From DASZIT01 sp035948855 (GTDB lineage: Bacteria > Actinomycetota > Acidimicrobiia > Acidimicrobiales > RAAP-2), in contig DASZIT010000101.1 of the NCBI GenBank assembly GCA_035948855.1, positions 1 to 37,757 on the forward strand: a DNA stretch of 37,757 nucleotides, read 5' to 3'. Each line of letters starts with the position of its first letter. Position 1 is the stretch's first letter. Below are positions 31,132 through 37,757 of this stretch, piece by piece. The notes below the pieces were generated by a model that had not been told where the DNA came from, did not search any database, and was given only the letters and a program-made list of their open reading frames with translations. The translations under genes and the position numbers were made by a program.

Positions 31132-31565
31132 TGTGGTTCGGACCGGACAAGGCAGGGGAACGGCCACTTCCGGCCGCCAGTTCCCGGTTGATCGCCGACG
31201 CCGAGGCCTTCTTGTCCGGCGACTATGCGAACCATCTCTGTCGCCAGCGAGACATCGTCCCGGGTTGGGCGTGGCTCAACACCTTCGCCCACGGCGATCT
31301 CCGAAGCCTGCGGCGAGCCCGGCGTCCGCCGGTGATCGGGCCGTCGGCGGTGGTTTCGCAACCGGAGGCGGAGGAGTGGGGCATCGCCCGGCGGGTACTC
31401 GCCGATGAGCTCCTCGAGCTGGTGGCGGGGGACGCCGAGATGCTGGCTCACCTGCAGGAAATCGTGCTCGTCCCGCTCGAGTTCCTGCTCATGCATGAGG
31501 ACGACCTCAACGCCTTCGACCTCGTCCAGTTCACCCGGGCCGCCCTGCGTTCGAGTATCTCCTAG
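31131..31565 (+). CDS. Hypothetical protein, 144 residues
   Basis: No family recognised. The protein is soluble and mostly helical: an N-terminal MWFGPDKAGERPLPAASSRL, then DAEAFLSGDYANHLCRQRDI, WAWLNTFAHGDL, a region EAEEWGIARRVLADELLELV and a C-terminal LQEIVLVPLEFLLMHEDDLN. A Cys and several Trp are conserved-looking but no catalytic pattern is evident. GGAGGAGAGG lies about 12 nt before the ATG (a GTG at 31128 is equally possible). It is followed after 12 bp by the 99-residue gene, so the two are likely co-transcribed and may be partners. Confidence 0.65.
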   Translation: MWFGPDKAGERPLPAASSRLIADAEAFLSGDYANHLCRQRDIVPGWAWLNTFAHGDLRSLRRARRPPVIGPSAVVSQPEAEEWGIARRVLADELLELVAGDAEMLAHLQEIVLVPLEFLLMHEDDLNAFDLVQFTRAALRSSIS

Positions 31566-31577
31566 AAAGGCCATGCG

Positions 31578-31877
31578 ATGAACCAACGATGTCTGGAATC
31601 CCCAGCCACCACGACCCCGGAGCGGCTGCGCTGGATCGCCGACTACCTCGACGTCGCCGACAAGGCGCTCTCGGTCGTCGCCTGTGTGAAGGGCCTCGAC
31701 TATCCCTCCGACCTTCACCGGGGTGCCCAGCAGGATCTCCGTCGATGGGCGCGATGGCTGGACGCCCGCCCGACGCTCGCTGATGGGTTTGCTGTGGCCA
31801 GGTTGGTCCCCGGACCCGAAGATCTGGTGGCGGACTGGCAGGACGAGGACGGGGCGCCTACCGCCTCTGGATGGTAG
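31578..31877 (+). CDS. Hypothetical protein, 99 residues
   Basis: No family recognised. It has two predicted helices (TPERLRWIADYLDVADKALS and LHRGAQQDLRRWARWLDARP) joined by a loop with one Cys, and a short acidic tail (DWQDEDGAP). No signal peptide or membrane segment. The ATG follows AGAAAGG by about 9 nt. It starts 12 bp after the preceding hypothetical gene and ends 108 bp before rpiA; the two hypotheticals appear to form a small operon. Confidence 0.6.
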   Translation: MNQRCLESPATTTPERLRWIADYLDVADKALSVVACVKGLDYPSDLHRGAQQDLRRWARWLDARPTLADGFAVARLVPGPEDLVADWQDEDGAPTASGW

Positions 31878-31985
31878 GTCGCAGAGGCCCGTTCCCGAGC
31901 GCATGAGAGCCAGGGCGCCGGGCGGGTCCGGCCCGGTGTCGCCCACGGTTGCAGGTGGGGGCCTCGTAGACCATCCTGAGGAGCC

Positions 31986-32684
31986 GTGGCCATCGATGTC
32001 GAGCAGGAGAAGCAGTTGGCGGCGGAGGCCGCCGCCACCTTGGTCGAAAGCGGGATGCGGGTTGGCCTCGGCACGGGAACCACGGTTGCCCATTTCCTCC
32101 CCGCTCTGGCCAGACGGAAGCTGGACCTGCGCTGTGTGACCACCTCGCCCCGCACCGGCGAGTTGGCGACGCGGCTCGGGCTGTCGGTGGAGCCCTTCAC
32201 CCTCGACCGGCTGGACATCGCCATCGACGGCGCCGACCAGATCAGTCCGGAGGGATGGCTGGTCAAGGGGGGCGGGGCGGCCCTGACCCGCGAGAAGCTG
32301 GTGGCCATCACCGCCGAGAGGTTTGTGGTGATCGCCGACTCGAGGAAACCGGTCCCGGTGCTCCACGCTCCGGTGCCACTGGAACTGCTCGCCTTCGGGC
32401 TGGAGTCGACGATCAGACGGTTGGGCCCGGTGCGCCGGAGAGATGCCCCCTTGAGCCCGGACGGTGGGGTGATCGCCGATTTCACCGGCGACGTCGGTGA
32501 CCCGGCCCGCCTCGCCGCCCGGCTGGAAGCCACGCCCGGCGTCGTCGAGCATGGCTTGTTCCCCCCCGAGATGGTGGCGACGATCCTGGTGGGACGCGGT
32601 GAGTCGGTCGAGAGGATCGACCTGGTCCGAACCGGGAGCCCAGCGTCGGCAACCACCCCGACGTCTGGCTCCGACCCCGGATGA
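31986..32684 (+). CDS. rpiA: Ribose-5-phosphate isomerase A
   Basis: A 232-residue enzyme interconverting ribose-5-phosphate and ribulose-5-phosphate (pentose phosphate pathway). The phosphate loop GLGTGTT lies at 27-33, the catalytic DGAD at 81-84 and KGGGAALTREK at 94-104. Numbering of the key residues (D81, D84, K94, E103) coincides with that of E. coli RpiA. The usual C-terminal GLF-x-x-x-A/V-x-x-V segment is present as VEHGLFPPEMVATILVG. The GTG start has GAGGAG 2-3 nt upstream. The last 15 residues (GSPASATTPTSGSDPG) are an extra low-complexity tail. It is convergent with the PNPOx/small-membrane-protein pair. Confidence 0.95.
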   Translation: MAIDVEQEKQLAAEAAATLVESGMRVGLGTGTTVAHFLPALARRKLDLRCVTTSPRTGELATRLGLSVEPFTLDRLDIAIDGADQISPEGWLVKGGGAALTREKLVAITAERFVVIADSRKPVPVLHAPVPLELLAFGLESTIRRLGPVRRRDAPLSPDGGVIADFTGDVGDPARLAARLEATPGVVEHGLFPPEMVATILVGRGESVERIDLVRTGSPASATTPTSGSDPG

Positions 32685-32738
32685 TCCCGCCCATGGACAG
32701 CGGGCGAGGTGGTCCGATTTGCCATCCGGTGAACCCGC

Positions 32739-32897
32739 TCAGGCGTCGCGGTAGTGCTGGCGCCAGATGAGCCGGTAGATGCGAGTCCAGCGGGGAATCG
32801 ATCGGAGACCCGGGATGAATGGCACCAACGCCAGCAGAAGGGTCAGAACCATCATGATGGCCCAGACTTGGAGATCGGCGTTCGCAGAGGTCTTCAT
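32739..32897 (-). CDS. Small single-pass membrane protein, 52 residues
   Basis: A short ORF: MKTSANADLQVWAIMMVLTL opens into one transmembrane helix (about residues 11-29, ending LLALVPFIPG). A basic, aromatic C-terminal segment LRSIPRWTRIYRLIWRQHYR follows. I have an impression of similar short proteins in actinobacteria ending 'IPR-x-x-x-x-x-x-IWRxHYR', but cannot name a family. The C-terminal Arg/Trp/Tyr helix would lie on the cytoplasmic membrane face. It starts 21 bp after the PNPOx-like gene on the same strand, so it is probably its operon partner. The Shine-Dalgarno is weak (AGGTG, 7 nt upstream of the ATG). Confidence 0.6.
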   Translation of the reverse strand: MKTSANADLQVWAIMMVLTLLLALVPFIPGLRSIPRWTRIYRLIWRQHYRDA

Positions 32898-32918
32898 CGG
32901 TGGCACCTGGTACCACAC

Positions 32919-33341
32919 CTACCGTTCTCGGCGAATGTTGAATTGACGACCGGTGAGGATGTCAGGGCGAATGACCAACACCTGGTCGCCCGGCTCGGCT
33001 ACGAGCGGGTGAGGTGAGGCGGCGAGCTCGATGTCGGTCGGTGCCTCGATCAACGTCGCCAAACCCCGAACGAGAACGCTCCATGCGGTTCCGGACACCG
33101 AGTCGACCTGATCGACTTCGAAGGCCACCAGTTGACCCGATGCTGCCTTCGAGAGGAAACCGGGCCCCACTCGAACCAGCACCTGGCCATCCCGAGAGGT
33201 GAAATTGACCGGGATGACCACGGGTGCTTGATCGGTCGCAACCCCCAGTCGCCCGATCCCGTCCTCCTTGGCGCTCAGCGCCAGTAGTCGCTGGCATTCG
33301 GATGAGGGCAGGACTGTCGAACCTTTCGCGTCTATCCACAT
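32919..33341 (-). CDS. Pyridoxamine 5'-phosphate oxidase-like FMN-binding protein
   Basis: A 140-residue split-barrel flavin-binding protein. The order of strands matches the short actinobacterial PNPOx-like family: ECQRLLALSAKEDGIGRLGV, APVVIPVNFTSRDGQVLVRV, FLSKAASGQLVAFEVDQVD, WSVLVRGLATLIEA, and the tail LVIRPDILTGRQFNIRR. Members bind FMN or F420 and are reductases; vitamin B6 synthesis is unlikely for this short form. A GGTGGCGG lies just before the ATG. It is followed by a 52-residue membrane protein and divergent from the amidohydrolase. Confidence 0.85.
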   Translation of the reverse strand: MWIDAKGSTVLPSSECQRLLALSAKEDGIGRLGVATDQAPVVIPVNFTSRDGQVLVRVGPGFLSKAASGQLVAFEVDQVDSVSGTAWSVLVRGLATLIEAPTDIELAASPHPLVAEPGDQVLVIRPDILTGRQFNIRRER

Positions 33342-33409
33342 GCCGCCACCTTGCCACTGATGGGTAGCCGCCGGTAGAGACTTTGGTCCTATTGAGCCAG
33401 GGCGTCAGT

Positions 33410-33415
33410 TACATT
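33410..33415 (+). promoter_or_regulatory. -10 hexamer TACATT before the amidohydrolase gene
   Basis: TACATT, 7 nt, then GTG at 33423. No Shine-Dalgarno sequence is present, predicting a leaderless mRNA. This decides the start: an in-frame TTG at 33414 would lie inside the hexamer. Confidence 0.55.
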
Positions 33416-33422
33416 GGGGCCG

Positions 33423-34559
33423 GTGACGGTTGTCTTCGACTCCGATCAGCACCTGTTCGAGGCCCGCACGCTGTGGGCCGACCACATCGATCCGCCCCTG
33501 CGCGCCGAAGCCCTCGCCATCGTCGACGACGAGTTCGGCTACCCGTGGCTCACCTGGCGTGGTGAACAGCTGAGCCTGGCCGACGTGCAGGTGCCGGGGG
33601 ACACCCGGGCACTGGGCCTGAATCGCCAGCGGTGCCGGCAACAGCTGCCCCCCGAGTACTCCTACGACGAGATGCTCCCCCCGGCCTACTGGGATCCTTC
33701 GGCCCGGGTCGAACAGCTGAGCGTGATGGGGCTCGATGAAGCGGTGCTGTTCCCCAACTTCGGGCTGTTGTGGGAGCGCCGGCTTTCGGGGTCGCTCCCG
33801 GCCCTCACCGCCAACATGGCCGCCTGGAACCGGTGGTGCGCGGCGGTGGTGGCCGACGGCGCCGGTCGACTCCACCCGGTTGCCCACCTGACGCTCCGGG
33901 ATCCCGAGTGGTTGGAGACCCAACTCTCGGAGTTGTCCGCCGCCGGCGTCCATCTCGGCATGATCGCCCCGTCGGCGGTGGACGGGAGACCTCTGTCGCA
34001 CTCCGACCACGACCGCCTGTGGTCGGCATTCATCGATTCTGGCGTGACCCCGGTGTTCCACGTCGCTGACCAGCCCCGCATCTTCGACGACGCCTTCTAT
34101 ACCGATGCCGCCGATGCCTTCGTTCCCACCCTCGAGTCGATCTTCCTGTGGGTGCCACCGGCGGTGGCCGTGACCGACCTGATCGTCAACGGCGTCCTCG
34201 ACCGCTACCCCGAGCTGCGGATCGGGATCGTCGAGCTCTCATCGATCTGGGTGCCCCAGTACCTGTTGATGCTCGACGGCGGCTGGGACTTCACCTCCGC
34301 ACTCAACGGGCAGTCACCAACCGAGCTGAAGCTGCGCCCCAGCCAGTATTTCCAGCGGCAGGTGCGGGTCTCGTCGTTCTCCTACGAGCAGCCATCTCGG
34401 CTGATGGCCAAGTCGGGCGACCTGTTCATGTGCTGCAGCGACTATCCCCACTCGGAAGGATCCGCCACCCCGGTCGAGGATTACGCGAGAGCCGGCAGCT
34501 CACCCGAGGATGCACCCGGATTCTTCGGCGGCAACGTGATCGAGCTGCTCGGCCGCTGA
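33423..34559 (+). CDS. Amidohydrolase-related (amidohydrolase 2 family) metal-dependent hydrolase
   Basis: A 378-residue TIM-barrel protein. The N-terminal metal motif is shifted from the usual DxH to DSDQHLFE (D-Q-H, about residues 7-9). The central region includes VFHVADQPRIF with a His metal ligand candidate, ERYPELR-like DRYPELRIGIVELSSIW (about 260-277), and a C-terminal CSDYPHSEGS, the family's SDYPH signature. Family reactions include decarboxylation and hydrolysis of aromatic or ring compounds; the substrate is unknown. The GTG is fixed by the TACATT -10 7 nt upstream. Its stop is only 3 bp from the bS22 gene stop on the other strand. Confidence 0.88.
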   Translation: MTVVFDSDQHLFEARTLWADHIDPPLRAEALAIVDDEFGYPWLTWRGEQLSLADVQVPGDTRALGLNRQRCRQQLPPEYSYDEMLPPAYWDPSARVEQLSVMGLDEAVLFPNFGLLWERRLSGSLPALTANMAAWNRWCAAVVADGAGRLHPVAHLTLRDPEWLETQLSELSAAGVHLGMIAPSAVDGRPLSHSDHDRLWSAFIDSGVTPVFHVADQPRIFDDAFYTDAADAFVPTLESIFLWVPPAVAVTDLIVNGVLDRYPELRIGIVELSSIWVPQYLLMLDGGWDFTSALNGQSPTELKLRPSQYFQRQVRVSSFSYEQPSRLMAKSGDLFMCCSDYPHSEGSATPVEDYARAGSSPEDAPGFFGGNVIELLGR

Positions 34560-34562
34560 GAG

Positions 34563-34661
34563 CTACTTACCCGCCCGGCGCTGCCAGCGGGTGGCCTTCA
34601 ACATCTTCTTATGCTTCTTCTTGCGCATGCGCTTACGGCGCTTCTTGATCAGTGATCCCAT
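34563..34661 (-). CDS. Small ribosomal subunit protein bS22 (AURKAIP1/COX24-domain), 32 residues
   Basis: MGSLIKKRRKRMRKKKHKKM, then LKATRWQRRAGK: an Arg/Lys-rich 32-residue protein. The pattern MGSxIKKRRKRMxKKKHxK is that of mycobacterial bS22, a 33-residue actinobacterial protein found by structure in the 30S subunit near the decoding region; mitochondrial homologues carry the AURKAIP1/COX24 domain. The ATG lies 10 nt after a minus-strand TAGCCT (34677-34672) without Shine-Dalgarno, predicting a leaderless transcript. It is isolated between the amidohydrolase and the sensor kinase. A longer open frame upstream exists but has no protein-like features. Confidence 0.93.
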   Translation of the reverse strand: MGSLIKKRRKRMRKKKHKKMLKATRWQRRAGK

Positions 34662-34671
34662 GTCGTGCGGC

Positions 34672-34677
34672 AGGCTA
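34672..34677 (-). promoter_or_regulatory. -10 hexamer TAGCCT for the bS22 gene
   Basis: Minus-strand TAGCCT, 10 nt before the ATG at 34661. No ribosome-binding site intervenes. It lies in the 67-bp gap behind the sensor kinase stop. Confidence 0.45.
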
Positions 34678-34728
34678 GCCGCCCCGGCCGCCCAGCGCCA
34701 TGTGGGAAGGTCGCGAAAGCCCAGGTGG

Positions 34729-36177
34729 CTACTCGTCGACCCCCGACGTCTCCGGAGGGGCGATCTCGGGAAGGGTGAACCGGAACAGGGCGCCACCCCC
34801 TGGTGCCTGCTGGGCGGCCACCGAGCCCCCCTCCTCGCGGGCGACCTGGGCGACGATGGCCAGGCCCAATCCGGAGCCGGGCAGGCCGCGGGCATTCGGG
34901 GCCCGGTAGAAGCGGTCGAAGAGGTGTTCGATGTCGGCCTCCTCGATACCGGGGCCGTGGTCCCGGACGATCACCGTCCCCCCCGAGCAGCTGATCTCGA
35001 CCGAGCCCCCGTCCGGGCTCCACTTGAGCGCGTTGTCGAGCAGGTTGCCCACCGCCCGCTCGATGCGCGGCCTCGAGCCCATCACCCAGGTCGGAGCCAC
35101 GAAGGCGGCAAAGGTCACGCTCCGGCTCCGCCCATGGGTGGTGGCCACGCTCACGGCTTCCTCGACCACTTCGTGGAGGGCGACCGGTTCTGTCGTCAGT
35201 GGCGGTTGCTCCCCCCGGGCCAGCTCGGCCAGGTCGGCGACCACGGTGGTGAGCTCGTCGAGCTGGGTCAGGACGTCCCCGATCAGCACGTCGCGCTCGG
35301 CCGGCTCCAGTTCCTCCATCCGGCGCGCCACCTCCATGTTGGTCCGGAGGCTGGTCAGTGGTGTCCGGAGCTCGTGGGAGGCGTCGAGGACCAGCTGCCG
35401 TTGCGAGTCGCGGGAGGAGTCGAGAGCGGCCAGCAGCCGGTTGAACGCCCGTCTCAGCCGGCCGAGCTCGTCCATCCCCCCCAGATCCAGTCTCCGGGAG
35501 ACGTCGGTGCTCTCGGCCAACTCCTCGATGGTGAAGGTGAGGCTGTTGAGCGGCCCGAGGACGGCACGTCCGACGGCCAGGCCGAGCAGGATGGCCAGGG
35601 CCACGCCCAGGAAGGCGATGATCCACAGGACGATGGCGAGATGGCCCAGCTCCCGGTCGACGCCGGTGAGCGGCAGGGTGATCTGCAGGGCCCCGCCACC
35701 CGGCAGGGTCTCTTCGAGGGGGCCTCGCCCGTCACTCCCGGGGTTGCCGTGGTACAGCCAGCCACCGGGAAGCGGGACCACCGTCTCCCGCACGTGGGTC
35801 GTCGTTTTGTTCATGTCCAGGCCGACGGAGAAATTGGCGGCCGGCCCTTTTCCGCCGGAGTTGGCCACCCGTTTCACCGCATCGTTGATCGGGAGCACCT
35901 GCGGGTCGAGTGGGCTGGTCGAACCGCCGGCATACACGATTTGCACGCACTCTCCGAGCGTGGAGGGACTGCAGTTGTTGGCCACCTGCAGGTACGACCC
36001 GTTGTTGAAGTCGGTCGCCTGTTGCACCAGGATGGACTGGGCGTCCTGGCTGAGGGTCACGTCGATCGAACCGACCAACGAGTTGTGGGCCACCACATAG
36101 GCGCTGATGGATCCCAGGAGCACCGCCAGCAACACCGCGATGGTGGCGGCCATCACCAGGCGGGTGCGGAAGGTCAA
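34729..36177 (-). CDS. Sensor histidine kinase, MprB-like
   Basis: A 482-residue membrane kinase. TM1 spans about 8-28, a periplasmic-type sensor domain about 30-177 (two Cys, in NNCS and GECV, could pair), and TM2 about 178-203. HAMP follows at 204-256. HisKA has the phospho-acceptor His268 in DASHELRTPL, and the ATPase domain has N-box NLLDNALKW (about 378-386), G1 DHGPGIEE, F-box LFDRFYR and G2 GSGLGLAIV. The TTG at 36177, overlapping the regulator's TGA (TTGA), gives MTFRTRLVMAATIAV, a natural membrane-kinase N-terminus; GTG 36156 and ATG 36153 are alternatives. With the adjacent regulator it resembles mycobacterial MprAB, which senses envelope stress. Confidence 0.92.
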   Translation of the reverse strand: MTFRTRLVMAATIAVLLAVLLGSISAYVVAHNSLVGSIDVTLSQDAQSILVQQATDFNNGSYLQVANNCSPSTLGECVQIVYAGGSTSPLDPQVLPINDAVKRVANSGGKGPAANFSVGLDMNKTTTHVRETVVPLPGGWLYHGNPGSDGRGPLEETLPGGGALQITLPLTGVDRELGHLAIVLWIIAFLGVALAILLGLAVGRAVLGPLNSLTFTIEELAESTDVSRRLDLGGMDELGRLRRAFNRLLAALDSSRDSQRQLVLDASHELRTPLTSLRTNMEVARRMEELEPAERDVLIGDVLTQLDELTTVVADLAELARGEQPPLTTEPVALHEVVEEAVSVATTHGRSRSVTFAAFVAPTWVMGSRPRIERAVGNLLDNALKWSPDGGSVEISCSGGTVIVRDHGPGIEEADIEHLFDRFYRAPNARGLPGSGLGLAIVAQVAREEGGSVAAQQAPGGGALFRFTLPEIAPPETSGVDE

Positions 36178-36845
36178 GGTTCTCGCAGGACGTAGCCGAC
36201 ACCCCGGGCGGTGTGGATGAGCCGGGGTTCGCCCTCTTCTTCGGTCTTCCGGCGGAGGTACCCGACGTAGACGGCCAGCGAGTTGGTCCCGGAGTCGAAG
36301 GTGTAGCCCCACACCCGGTCGAGGATCACCTCGCGGGTCAGGACCTGCCGGGGATGGCGGAGCAGCAGTTCGAGCAGGTCGTACTCGATCCGGGTGAGGG
36401 TGAACTCCCGGGTACCCCGGGTGGCGACCCGGCTGGCCGGGTCGAGGCTGAGGTCGGCAAACCGGAGGATCTCGCTCGAGTCGTCGCTGCGGCGTCGCAG
36501 CAGCGCCCGCAGCCGGGCCAGCAGTTCGGCCAGGGCGAACGGCTTGACCAGGTAGTCATCGGCTCCGGCGTCCAGCCCCTGGACCCGATCGCTGATGGCG
36601 TCGCGGGCGGTCAGCATCAGGACCGGGGAATCGTCGCCCGCCGCCCGGAGCCGCCGGCAGACCTCCAGCCCGTCGATGGTTGGCAAGCCGATGTCGAGGA
36701 TGACCGCGTCAGGCGGCCGGACGGCGATCTCCTCGAGGGCCCGGGGACCGTCGTTGGCCAACGACACGTCGTAGCCCTCGAGCCGCAAGGCCCGGTGCAG
36801 CGCCCCGCTCACCGCCGGATCGTCATCAACCACAAGTACCCTCAT
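36174..36845 (-). CDS. OmpR-family response regulator, MprA-like
   Basis: A 223-residue regulator. The receiver domain (1-115) has acidic pocket D7/D8, phospho-acceptor Asp51 in VILDIGLP, Thr79 in MLTA and Lys101 in VKPF. The winged-helix DNA-binding domain (about 128-220) contains FTLTRIEYDLLELLLRHPRQ, VLTREVILDRVWG, and the recognition helix NSLAVYVGYLRRKTE. The wording of LDAGADDYLVKPFALAELLARLRALLRR is very close to MprA. The ATG lies 9 nt after a minus-strand TAGGCT, so the operon's mRNA is probably leaderless. It is the first gene, with the kinase overlapping its stop. Confidence 0.94.
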   Translation of the reverse strand: MRVLVVDDDPAVSGALHRALRLEGYDVSLANDGPRALEEIAVRPPDAVILDIGLPTIDGLEVCRRLRAAGDDSPVLMLTARDAISDRVQGLDAGADDYLVKPFALAELLARLRALLRRRSDDSSEILRFADLSLDPASRVATRGTREFTLTRIEYDLLELLLRHPRQVLTREVILDRVWGYTFDSGTNSLAVYVGYLRRKTEEEGEPRLIHTARGVGYVLREP

Positions 36846-36854
36846 CAGGGCCGG

Positions 36855-36860
36855 AGCCTA
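36855..36860 (-). promoter_or_regulatory. -10 hexamer TAGGCT for the MprAB-like operon
   Basis: Minus-strand TAGGCT, 9 nt before the ATG at 36845; no Shine-Dalgarno sequence. Confidence 0.5.
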
Positions 36861-36900
36861 CCGGCGCAACCCCCGGATCCGGTGGCACGACCATGATCGA

Positions 36901-36916
36901 CGCGCCGATCGGCGCG
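36901..36916. repeat. Perfect 16-bp palindrome CGCGCCGATCGGCGCG
   Basis: The sequence is its own reverse complement. It lies 41 bp upstream of the regulator's -10 and 60 bp before tRNA-Gln. It might be an operator or a hairpin; a short TTT 3 bp after it is too weak to call a terminator. Confidence 0.4.
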
Positions 36917-36976
36917 GGTTTGCAGCCCCCATCGCCTAACCTGGAGCGACTTCCTTCTCGCCATCCGGCGGGCTAT

Positions 36977-37052
36977 TCCGAGGTAGTTCAATTGGCAGAA
37001 CGCTGGCCTTTGGAGCCAGATGTTGGAGGTTCGAGCCCTCCCCTCGGAGCCA
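36977..37052 (+). tRNA. tRNA-Gln (anticodon UUG), CCA encoded
   Basis: A complete cloverleaf: acceptor TCCGAGG/CCTCGGA, D-arm GTTC-N8-GAAC, anticodon stem CTGGC/GCCAG with loop CTTTGGA (anticodon TTG), 5-nt variable region, T-arm GGAGG-TTCGAGC-CCTCC, discriminator G and genomic CCA. It reads CAA codons. A TAACCT at 36937-36942 could be its -10. From 37053 to 37190 I see nothing else. Confidence 0.95.
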
Positions 37053-37190
37053 TGCCCCGTCAGCTGCGAACCTGCTTCTGCGAAGGGTGTTTCGGGGTTC
37101 TTCCGTTGAACCTACGCTGAATAGCGGTTTCTGCGACCTCGGCGGAGCGGTCGAATTTCATGGCGGAGATTTAGCTGCTCTCGCTATGTG

Positions 37191-37757
37191 TCACCCGCCG
37201 CCTTGATAGGAGAGAAAGGTTCCTACTATCCCCACGATTGGCGGTTTGGGAGATATCCCGGCCGCCGAGCCACAGAAATCGGTGTCACCGAACGCGAACA
37301 CTCCGCCGTCCCTGGCCCCGAGCCAATAGCCTTGGTTGCCATTTGGGTCGGGGGGACCGCCATGTTGTGCGTTGCTTCCAAATGCCATGCCCACGACCGG
37401 TTGATTCAGGTGGATGTTGCCAGTTGATCCGAGAAACTTCGCAAGACCGAACGCGAACACGCCACCGTCACTCGCCACCAGCCAGTACCCCGTTGCGTAG
37501 GGAAAGATCGGGCTAGGAGCGGCGACTCCGACAATCGGAGCATTCAACCGCTGGCCACCCATCGAGCCATAAAACGGGATGCCGCCGAAAGCAAAGATCC
37601 CGCCATCCGCGGCGACCAGGTAGTAACCGCTGGGATTGGGCGGAGAAGCCGGGTAGCCAATGGTTATTCCGACGATGGGTGCATTCAACTTTTGACCGCC
37701 CATCGACCCGAGGAAGGGAGCCCCACCGAGAGCGAAGACCCCGCCGTCGGCGCCGAC
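37191..37757 (-). CDS. Partial repeat protein with 'DGGVFAFG' units (continues beyond the window)
   Basis: The gene's 3' end; the open frame runs without a stop to the window edge, so about 188 residues are visible and the start is outside. It consists of tandem units of about 45-55 residues: VGADGGVFALGGAPFLGSMG, then NAPIVGI; YYLVAADGGIFAFGGIPFYG, then NAPIVGV; YWLVASDGGVFAFGLAKFLG, then NQPVVGM; YWLGARDGGVFAFGDTDFCG, then KPPIVGI, ending at the terminal GGG. Each unit looks like one blade of a beta-propeller. Such repeats are, in my recollection, abundant in exported proteins of Acidimicrobiia, often with an enzymatic or wall-binding N-terminal domain. Function cannot be given without the N-terminus. 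Base composition is visibly less GC-rich than the neighbours. Confidence 0.8.
   Translation of the reverse strand, partial: VGADGGVFALGGAPFLGSMGGQKLNAPIVGITIGYPASPPNPSGYYLVAADGGIFAFGGIPFYGSMGGQRLNAPIVGVAAPSPIFPYATGYWLVASDGGVFAFGLAKFLGSTGNIHLNQPVVGMAFGSNAQHGGPPDPNGNQGYWLGARDGGVFAFGDTDFCGSAAGISPKPPIVGIVGTFLSYQGGG

Noticed and set aside
1..37757. CRISPR arrays, transposases, integrases, prophage or toxin-antitoxin genes
   Set aside because: None seen by eye; the only tandem repeat is the two-copy 19-mer and the PHO box.

Overview
The window is a continuous piece of a high-GC actinobacterial chromosome, most likely from the class Acidimicrobiia. The lineage rests on four observations. The gene order metG-tatD-(cell-wall protein)-rsmA-ispE is actinobacterial. 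Two tiny ribosomal proteins known from mycobacteria (bL37 and bS22) are present. Promoters are of the TANNNT type and sit 6-10 nt before start codons, so many mRNAs look leaderless. The truncated right-edge gene is a 'DGGVFAFG' repeat protein of a kind I associate with Acidimicrobiia. This is mostly core chromosome; I see no phage, transposase, CRISPR array or secretion island.

Layout. 0-5.3 kb: a GDT1-type cation transporter, a universal stress protein, aminopeptidase N, a divergent adenosine-kinase-like PfkB kinase and a SHOCT membrane protein. 5.3-9 kb: an unknown protein divergent from a glycerophosphodiesterase, the bL37 gene, DUF192, rsmI and msrA. 9-14.1 kb: the conserved metG-tatD-DPBB protein-rsmA-ispE run, in which an RlpA-like protein occupies the place held by rpfB in mycobacteria and streptomycetes. 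14.2-15.1 kb: an unknown protein and a zinc-finger thioredoxin. 15.1-20 kb (minus strand): an SDR, an HSL-type esterase, an aldo/keto reductase and FtsH. 20-22.8 kb looks accessory: a TetR regulator with a clear operator, a remnant of a second TetR, a frameshifted anchored protein and a Pro/Thr-rich lipoprotein.

22.9-25.2 kb is a phosphate module: phoU and a PHS-family phosphate/H+ symporter are transcribed divergently from an intergenic array of four tandem 11-bp PHO-box units. 25.2-30.8 kb: a D-threonine-aldolase-type PLP enzyme, two zinc-less quinone oxidoreductases, a GAF-LuxR regulator and a haloperoxidase-like hydrolase, a set that suggests catabolic or redox metabolism. 30.9-34.6 kb: small unknown proteins, rpiA, a PNPOx-like flavoprotein with a 52-residue membrane protein, an amidohydrolase and bS22. 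34.7-36.8 kb: an MprAB-like two-component system. 36.98-37.05 kb: tRNA-Gln(UUG). The right edge cuts the repeat protein.

The most distinctive regulatory feature is a pair of divergent gene pairs (pepN/PfkB kinase and unknown/GDPD). In each, the two -10 hexamers overlap on the same TA dinucleotide (ACGCTACCGT and AGGCTACCGT), so both leaderless transcripts appear to start from one 10-bp element. All functional calls come from reading motifs and context; no database search or computation was run.
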